A stretch of DNA of 64,000 bases from Paracoccus sp. N5 (GTDB lineage Bacteria > Pseudomonadota > Alphaproteobacteria > Rhodobacterales > Rhodobacteraceae). The notes beneath the pieces are model-generated. The model had not been told where the DNA came from. It saw nothing but the letters and a program-made list of their open reading frames with translations, and did no database searches. Every line of letters starts with the position of its first letter. Position 1 is the first letter of the stretch. Made by a program: the position numbers and the translations under genes. This document shows, piece after piece, positions 59,013 to 64,000 of this stretch. The stretch spans positions 620,001 to 684,000 of the forward strand of contig NZ_AQUO01000001.1 in assembly GCF_000371965.1 (NCBI RefSeq), given 5' to 3'.

Positions 59013-60044
59013 ATGCCGAACTCCATTCCCGCCTATTCGCTGCCCGACCGCAACCGGCAGGTGCTGCTGACCACCCGCCCGGACGGCATCCCCCAAGCCT
59101 CGCACTTCACCCTCGCGGAAACCTCGGTTCCCGAGCCGGGCGAAGGGCAGATGCTGGTCCGCAACATCTATCTTTCAGCCGATCCGGCGCAGCGGGGCTG
59201 GGCCTCGTCCGAGGCGAATTACGCCGCTCCGGTGCCGATTGGGGGGCCGATGCGGGCACTGGCGGTCGCGGTCGTGGTCGCCTCACGGGCCAAAGGCTAT
59301 GCGGTGGGCGACTTTCTCTACGGCTTCTTCGGATGGCAGGATTACGCCGCCGTCGGGCCTGAAGCAGTGCTGCACCGGGCGACCGAGGATCTTCCGCTCG
59401 ACGCCTTCGGGGCGCTCGTCGGGATCAACGGCATCACCGCCTATCTGGCGTTGACCAAGCTCGGCCGTCCGGTGGCGGGCGATACGCTGGTCGTTTCGAC
59501 CGCCGCGGGTTCGGTCGGCTCCTTCGTCGGCCAGATCGGCAAGAGCATGGGTTGCCGGACCGTGGGCCTGACCGGCGACGACGCCAAGGTTGCCCGTTGC
59601 CACGACCGCTTCGGCTATGACGAGGCGATCAACTACCGTACCGGGAATATCGCCGCAGCCGTCAAGCGCGCCGCGCCGGATGGCGTCAACCTCTATTTCG
59701 ACAACACGGGCGGGCCGATCCTGGACACGGTGCTGCGGCAGATGGCGGTTGGCGGCCGTGTCGTGCAATGCGGCACCGCCTCTGTCGGATCATGGGTCCC
59801 CGCCCCCACCGGCCCCCGCAACGAGCGCGAAATCCTGACCCGCCGGCTGGTCTGGTCGGGTTTTGTGATCTTCGACCACATGGCCGACTACGCCCGCGCG
59901 GCAAGCGAGATGGCGCAGCTTTGGCGTCAGGGCAAGGTCGTCTACGACATCGACCTTGCCGAGGGGATCGAGGCCGCGCCGGGCGCCATCGCGGCCCTCT
60001 ACGCCGGCGAGAATACCGGCAAGCGCCTGATCCATATCGGCTGA
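59013..60044 (+). CDS. Zinc-independent NADP-dependent MDR oxidoreductase
   Basis: The 343-residue protein has YLSADPAQRGWASSEANYAA, NGITAYLALTKLGRPVAGDT, the nucleotide loop VSTAAGSVGSFVGQIGKSMG and LYFDNTGGPILDTVLRQMAV. This is the medium-chain dehydrogenase/reductase branch of curcumin reductase (CurA) and leukotriene/prostaglandin reductases, which reduce enone or enoyl double bonds. No zinc ligands are seen. It lies 8 bases after the BKACE gene. Confidence 0.88.
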   Translation: MPNSIPAYSLPDRNRQVLLTTRPDGIPQASHFTLAETSVPEPGEGQMLVRNIYLSADPAQRGWASSEANYAAPVPIGGPMRALAVAVVVASRAKGYAVGDFLYGFFGWQDYAAVGPEAVLHRATEDLPLDAFGALVGINGITAYLALTKLGRPVAGDTLVVSTAAGSVGSFVGQIGKSMGCRTVGLTGDDAKVARCHDRFGYDEAINYRTGNIAAAVKRAAPDGVNLYFDNTGGPILDTVLRQMAVGGRVVQCGTASVGSWVPAPTGPRNEREILTRRLVWSGFVIFDHMADYARAASEMAQLWRQGKVVYDIDLAEGIEAAPGAIAALYAGENTGKRLIHIG

Positions 60045-60057
60045 GGAGGAGCCCGAA

Positions 60058-61224
60058 ATGTTGATTGACCTCACCCCCGACCAGCAGGCCATCGACGCAA
60101 GCGTGCGCCAGCTTTGCGCCCAATTCAGCGACGAGTACTGGACCAAGTGCGAGGAGGACTGTCGCTTTCCCGAGGAATATTACCGCGCGATGGCCGACGC
60201 GGGCTGGCTTGGCATCACCATGCCGGAAGAGCTCGGCGGGGCCGGCCTCGGCGTCACCGAAGCGGCGATCATGATGCATGCGGCCACATCGTCGAACGGA
60301 GGGTATTCGGCGGCCTCGGCCATCCACATCAACCTGTTCGGGCCTCACGCAATCGTCGTCCACGGCACGCCCGAGCAGAAGGCGCGCTGGCTGGAGCCCC
60401 TGGTGCAGGGGCGCGAAAAGGCCTGCTTCGGCGTGACCGAGCCGGATGCCGGACTCGACACCACCTCGATCAAGACCTTCGCCCGCAGGGTCGATGGCGG
60501 CTACATCGTCAATGGCCGCAAGATATGGACCTCGACCGGACAGGAGGCGGACCGCATCATCCTTCTGGCGCGCACCACGCCGAAGGAGGAGTGCAAGAAG
60601 CCCACGCAGGGGATGACGCTGTTCTACACCCCGCTGGATCGGTCCAGGGTCGAGGTGCGGCGCATCCACAAGATGGGACGCAACGCCGTGGATTCGAACG
60701 CCACCTTCATCGACAATCTCTTTGTCCCTGACGAGGACCGGATCGGCGAGGAAGGCAAGGGGTTCAACTACCTGCTCGACAGCCTCAACCCCGAACGCAT
60801 TCTCGTTGGCATCGAGGCGATCGGTCTCGGGCGCGACGCACTGCAGCGGGCTGCCCGTTATGCAAAGGAACGTGTCGTCTTTGGCCGGCCCATCGGCAAG
60901 AACCAAGGCATCCAGCACCCTCTGGCCGAAGCCTGGACCTATCTTGAAAGCGCCTACTGGATGTGTCTGCGGGCGGCTTACCTCTACGACAAGGGCATGC
61001 CCTGCGGGGCCGAGGCGAACGCGGCCAAGTTCCTGTCGGCACGCGCGGCCTTCGACGCCTCGACCAAGGCGGTGCTGACTCATGGCGGCATGGGCTATGC
61101 GCAGGAATACCAGGTCGAGCGGCTGTTTCGCGAATCCATCCTGCCGCGCATCGCCCCGGTGACAGAGCAGCTGATCCTGTCCTTCATCGCAGAGAAGGTG
61201 CTGGATCTTCCCAAGTCCTACTAA
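60058..61224 (+). CDS. Acyl-CoA dehydrogenase
   Basis: The 388-residue protein starts MLIDLTPDQQAIDASVRQLC with GAGGAGGAG upstream. Family motifs are MPEELGGAGLGVTEAAIMMH, CFGVTEPDAGLDTTSIKTFA, NGRKIWTSTGQEADRIILLA and GGMGYAQEYQVERLFRESIL. It oxidises the alpha-beta bond of an acyl-CoA with FAD and electron transfer flavoprotein. The catalytic Glu cannot be placed with certainty by eye. The position between oxidoreductase and transporter genes fits the operon. Confidence 0.92.
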   Translation: MLIDLTPDQQAIDASVRQLCAQFSDEYWTKCEEDCRFPEEYYRAMADAGWLGITMPEELGGAGLGVTEAAIMMHAATSSNGGYSAASAIHINLFGPHAIVVHGTPEQKARWLEPLVQGREKACFGVTEPDAGLDTTSIKTFARRVDGGYIVNGRKIWTSTGQEADRIILLARTTPKEECKKPTQGMTLFYTPLDRSRVEVRRIHKMGRNAVDSNATFIDNLFVPDEDRIGEEGKGFNYLLDSLNPERILVGIEAIGLGRDALQRAARYAKERVVFGRPIGKNQGIQHPLAEAWTYLESAYWMCLRAAYLYDKGMPCGAEANAAKFLSARAAFDASTKAVLTHGGMGYAQEYQVERLFRESILPRIAPVTEQLILSFIAEKVLDLPKSY

Positions 61225-61252
61225 GCTACATCCCAGGGGAGGGGGAGACGAA

Positions 61253-61717
61253 ATGGAAATGCGAAAGCCGAAGGACTTCTATTCCGGGCTGCTGTTCCTC
61301 GTGATCGGCCTCGGCACGATTGTCTTGACCCGCGAACTGACGTTCGGGACCGCGCGCAGCATGGGGCCAGGATACTTCCCCACCATGCTTGGCGGGCTGA
61401 TCTCCGCACTTGCCCTGGTGCTGATGGTGCGGGCCTTCAGGGGCGAGGCGGAGGCCATGGAGCCCCTGAACCTGTTCGCTGCACGTGCGGTCATCGCGAT
61501 CCTTGGCTCATGCCTGATCTTCAGCGTGCTCGTGCGTCCGGCAGGGATGATCCCTGCTGTTGCGGTGACGGTGCTCGTGGCTGCCTGGGGCATGCGTGGC
61601 TTCGGCTGGCGCACGGCAGCGATCCTGGCAGGGGTGCTCGCCATCGGCTGCTGGCTGGCCTTCGTTGTCCTGCTGGGGCTGCCGGTGCGGGGCTTCGGCC
61701 CATGGTTCGGGGTGTAA
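61253..61717 (+). CDS. tctB: Tripartite tricarboxylate transporter small subunit TctB
   Basis: The 154-residue protein has four hydrophobic segments (LLFLVIGLGTIVLTREL, LGGLISALALVLMV, VIAILGSCLIFSVLV, WLAFVVLLGLPV) and the short TctB start MEMRKPKDFYSGLLFLVIGL. GGGAGGGGGAG precedes it. It pairs with TctA 3 bases downstream. Its periplasmic receptor is expected to be the distant tctC gene at 42248. Confidence 0.9.
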   Translation: MEMRKPKDFYSGLLFLVIGLGTIVLTRELTFGTARSMGPGYFPTMLGGLISALALVLMVRAFRGEAEAMEPLNLFAARAVIAILGSCLIFSVLVRPAGMIPAVAVTVLVAAWGMRGFGWRTAAILAGVLAIGCWLAFVVLLGLPVRGFGPWFGV

Positions 61718-61720
61718 GAA

Positions 61721-63223
61721 ATGGAGTTTCTGGCGAATCTGAGCCTCGGCTTTTCCGAGGCAATCACCCCGATAAACCTGTTCTACTGCTTTCTTGGCTG
61801 TTTTCTGGGCACGCTGATCGGAGTATTGCCGGGCCTCGGCCCCCCCGCGACGATCGCGATGTTGCTGCCGATGACCTTCACGCTGGAGCCCACAACCTCG
61901 CTGATCATGCTGGCGGGTATCTACTACGGCGCTCAGTATGGCGGCTCCACCACGGCGATCCTTGTAAACCTGCCGGGTGAATCCTCGTCCGTGGTGACGG
62001 CTCTGGACGGCTACCAGATGGCCCGCAAGGGCAAGGCCGGCCTCGCATTGTCGACGGCTGCCCTTGGGTCTTTCTTCGCCGGGACGGTAGCGACGATCGT
62101 GATTGCCGCGGTGTCACCATTGTTGGCTGCCGCCGCGCTGCAGTTTCACGCGCCGGAATACTTCGCCCTCATGGTCCTCGGCCTGATCGCTTCGGTCGTA
62201 CTGGCACAGGGATCGCTGATCAAGGCGTTGGCGATGATCCTCTTCGGGCTGATCGTCGGTGTGGTCGGAACCGATATCACCACCGGGGCAACCCGCATGA
62301 CGCTGGGCCGGCCGGAACTGCTTGACGGCGTGTCGATCGTGGCGGTTGCGATGGGCGTCTTCGGGCTGGGCGAGATCATGCAGAACCTTCTGCACGGCGA
62401 CGAGGAACGAACGGCCTATCGTGCGCAACTTCGCGGGCTCCTGCCGTCGCGTGCAGACCTGCGGCGCATTTCGGGCCCTGTGCTGCGCGGTACCGGGATC
62501 GGGACGCTCCTGGGTATCCTGCCGGGCGGTGGGGCTCTCCTGTCGTCCTTCACCGCCTATGCAGTCGAGAAGAAACTGGCCGACGATCCGCACCGCTTCG
62601 GAAAAGGCGCGATCGAGGGTGTCGCAGCACCCGAGGCCGCCAACAACGCCGGGGCGCAGACCTCGCTCATTCCGCTGCTGACACTGGGACTGCCGTCGAA
62701 CGTCATCGCGGCGCTCATGGCCGGCGCCATGATCATCCAGGGCATCCAGCCGGGACCGGACGTGATGACCCTTCAGCCGGCCCTGTTCTGGGGACTTGTC
62801 GCCTCCATGTGGGTCGGCAACTTCATGCTGGTGCTGCTGAACCTTCCGCTGATCGGGCTGTGGGTCAAGCTGCTGACCATCCCCTACAAGCTGCTGTTTC
62901 CGGCTATCCTGGTGTTCTGCGCGATCGGGGTGTTCTCGCTGAACTTCTCGAGTTTCGACATCTGGGTAATGGTGCTGTTCGGCGGCCTCGGATACCTTTT
63001 CCGAAGGCTGGACTGTGAACCGGCCCCCTTCCTGCTGGGTATGGTGCTGGGTCCGATGATGGAAGAGAATCTGCGCCGCGCCATGCTGCTGTCTCGGGGC
63101 GATCCGCTGGTGTTCCTGGAGCGGCCAATCAGCGCGGCGCTGTTGACGATGGCGGCGCTGGCCATCCTGTTCGTGTGCCTTCCCGAGATCCGCCGCAAGC
63201 GCGATGAGGCCTTGCAGGAATGA
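61721..63223 (+). CDS. tctA: Tripartite tricarboxylate transporter large subunit TctA
   Basis: The 500-residue membrane protein has about twelve hydrophobic segments, and the TctA signatures GTLIGVLPGLGPPATIAMLL, GIYYGAQYGGSTTAILVNLP (GESSSVVTALDGYQMARKGK) and GVAAPEAANNAGAQTSLIPL. It is the proton- or sodium-driven channel for carboxylates. It ends the plus-strand operon that begins with maoC. A 140-base gap follows before the regulator gene. Confidence 0.95.
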   Translation: MEFLANLSLGFSEAITPINLFYCFLGCFLGTLIGVLPGLGPPATIAMLLPMTFTLEPTTSLIMLAGIYYGAQYGGSTTAILVNLPGESSSVVTALDGYQMARKGKAGLALSTAALGSFFAGTVATIVIAAVSPLLAAAALQFHAPEYFALMVLGLIASVVLAQGSLIKALAMILFGLIVGVVGTDITTGATRMTLGRPELLDGVSIVAVAMGVFGLGEIMQNLLHGDEERTAYRAQLRGLLPSRADLRRISGPVLRGTGIGTLLGILPGGGALLSSFTAYAVEKKLADDPHRFGKGAIEGVAAPEAANNAGAQTSLIPLLTLGLPSNVIAALMAGAMIIQGIQPGPDVMTLQPALFWGLVASMWVGNFMLVLLNLPLIGLWVKLLTIPYKLLFPAILVFCAIGVFSLNFSSFDIWVMVLFGGLGYLFRRLDCEPAPFLLGMVLGPMMEENLRRAMLLSRGDPLVFLERPISAALLTMAALAILFVCLPEIRRKRDEALQE

Positions 63224-63363
63224 GACGTTGCACCTCGCTCAAGGACCGAACGCTTCCACTTCACCGCACTATCTCTGCGCGACTCGGCGGATGGACGCGG
63301 CGCATGGACTTGTAAGAAGGAGGCGAATTTGCCATTTAGCCGGTAAAGCCGAAAGTGACAGAC

Positions 63364-64000
63364 ATGGCAGATCAGAACGGTAGCGGAATTGCGCCGATCA
63401 ACGCCCCCAAGGCGTCAGACATTCTCGCATCCCAGCTTCGCGACATGATCGTCGCGGGGACGTTTCCACCCGGCAGCTATCTTCCGAATGAACGTCAGAT
63501 GGTTGCCGACAGCGGATTGAGCCGAACCTCAGTACGCGACGCGCTGCGCGTGCTGGAGGCAGAAGGGCTGATCTCGACACGGGTCGGCCGGAGCGGGGGA
63601 TCGATGGTCACCCGTCCGCAGCGCGATGTCTTGGCGCGCTCGCTGGAGCTCTTCGTGCGCACTCATGAGATCCGCCTCGACGCTCTTCTGGAATGCCGGG
63701 TCGCGGTGGAGCCGACGCTTGCGCGGCTCGCCGCTTGCAGGCGGACGGCGCAGCAGCTTGCGGAAATGGACGCCCTGCACGACCGCTTTGTCAAATCCGG
63801 CGACGACATTCTGGAATACAAGACGGTAAACCTTGAGTGGCACCTTGCCATTGCGCGTGCAAGCGGAAACGAGCCCCTCATGGCCCTGATGGAGGCGATT
63901 GCCCAGCCGGTGCGCGACGCGATGGATTACAAGGAAGTCACCACACTCGATCGGCGCCAAGGGGCCATAAGCGCCCACGCTGCGATCATGGAGGCCATTC
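63364..64000 (+). CDS. GntR-type regulator, FCD subfamily (copy 2, 3' partial)
   Basis: The frame from ATG at 63364 runs off the window end after 212 residues. It has the winged helix (GSYLPNERQMVADSGLSRTS, VRDALRVLEAEGLI) and FCD domain (LLECRVAVEPTLARLAACRR, NLEWHLAIARASGNEPLMAL). It aligns without long gaps to the regulator at 44174 and shares SGLSRTSVRDALR, VTRPQR and DAMDY. No strong ribosome site is visible (AAAGTGACAGAC precedes the ATG). It probably regulates the same island or a pathway just beyond the window. Confidence 0.88.
   Translation, partial: MADQNGSGIAPINAPKASDILASQLRDMIVAGTFPPGSYLPNERQMVADSGLSRTSVRDALRVLEAEGLISTRVGRSGGSMVTRPQRDVLARSLELFVRTHEIRLDALLECRVAVEPTLARLAACRRTAQQLAEMDALHDRFVKSGDDILEYKTVNLEWHLAIARASGNEPLMALMEAIAQPVRDAMDYKEVTTLDRRQGAISAHAAIMEAI

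Noticed and set aside
1..64000. CRISPR array or cas genes
   Set aside because: No regularly spaced repeats and no cas-like proteins were seen in either strand.

Overview
The window is GC-rich alphaproteobacterial DNA, most consistent with Paracoccus or a close relative in the Rhodobacteraceae. The main support is the conserved polyhydroxyalkanoate (PHA) block (phaZ divergent from phaC-phaP-phaR), the chromosomal core genes thrS, a cold-shock gene and a B12-dependent ribonucleotide reductase, and an intergenic repeat that I associate with this family. Genus is an inference, since no rRNA or marker search was possible.

Region 1 (1-17412) is an accessory island ending at a tRNA-Ser gene. It carries a three-gene cassette: a large helicase with a DUF1998-type C-terminal region (its start lies outside the window), a 1900-residue STAND/AAA-type ATPase, and a 332-residue protein ending in a HEPN-like R-N-x3-H RNase motif. 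The last two genes overlap by ATGA. This is the best candidate for an undescribed defence system. Next to it are IS21 remnants and an IS3-family element that has cut off a type I restriction gene (hsdR), leaving only its C-terminal 182 residues plus a DUF4268 nuclease-like gene.

Region 2 (17413-30850) is core chromosome: phaR, phaP, phaC, phaZ, an alpha/beta hydrolase, thrS, cspA, an acyl-CoA synthetase, a DsbA-family protein and nrdJ. PhaR-type operator candidates lie before phaP and between phaC and phaZ, and several clear terminators are present.

Region 3 (30851-42190) is a scarred island. It holds an orphan type VI secretion effector operon (VgrG, DUF2169, a PAAR-like protein with an Ntox15/Tde-type DNase domain, and a GAD-like immunity protein), a second immunity-like gene broken by an amber codon, and a second PAAR-like fragment. 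These are surrounded by IS66, IS110 and IS30 remnants and a wrecked Tn7/Tn5053-like transposon (tniA-tniB-tniQ).

Region 4 (42191-64000) is a catabolic island. Three transcription units diverge from two similar AT-rich promoter boxes: tctC plus a hydrolase; a long minus-strand unit (kinase-like protein, lipocalin-like protein, CoA-transferase, hydantoinase A/B, a LIV-type ABC transporter, a GntR regulator); and a plus-strand unit (MaoC, a citE/CoA-transferase fusion pseudogene, BKACE, oxidoreductase, acyl-CoA dehydrogenase, tctBA). Two paralogous FCD-type GntR regulators sit inside and at the end of the island. Together the genes suggest uptake of a carboxylate or amide, ATP-dependent ring or amide opening, CoA activation, beta-oxidation-like steps and beta-keto acid cleavage. 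The substrate cannot be named from sequence.
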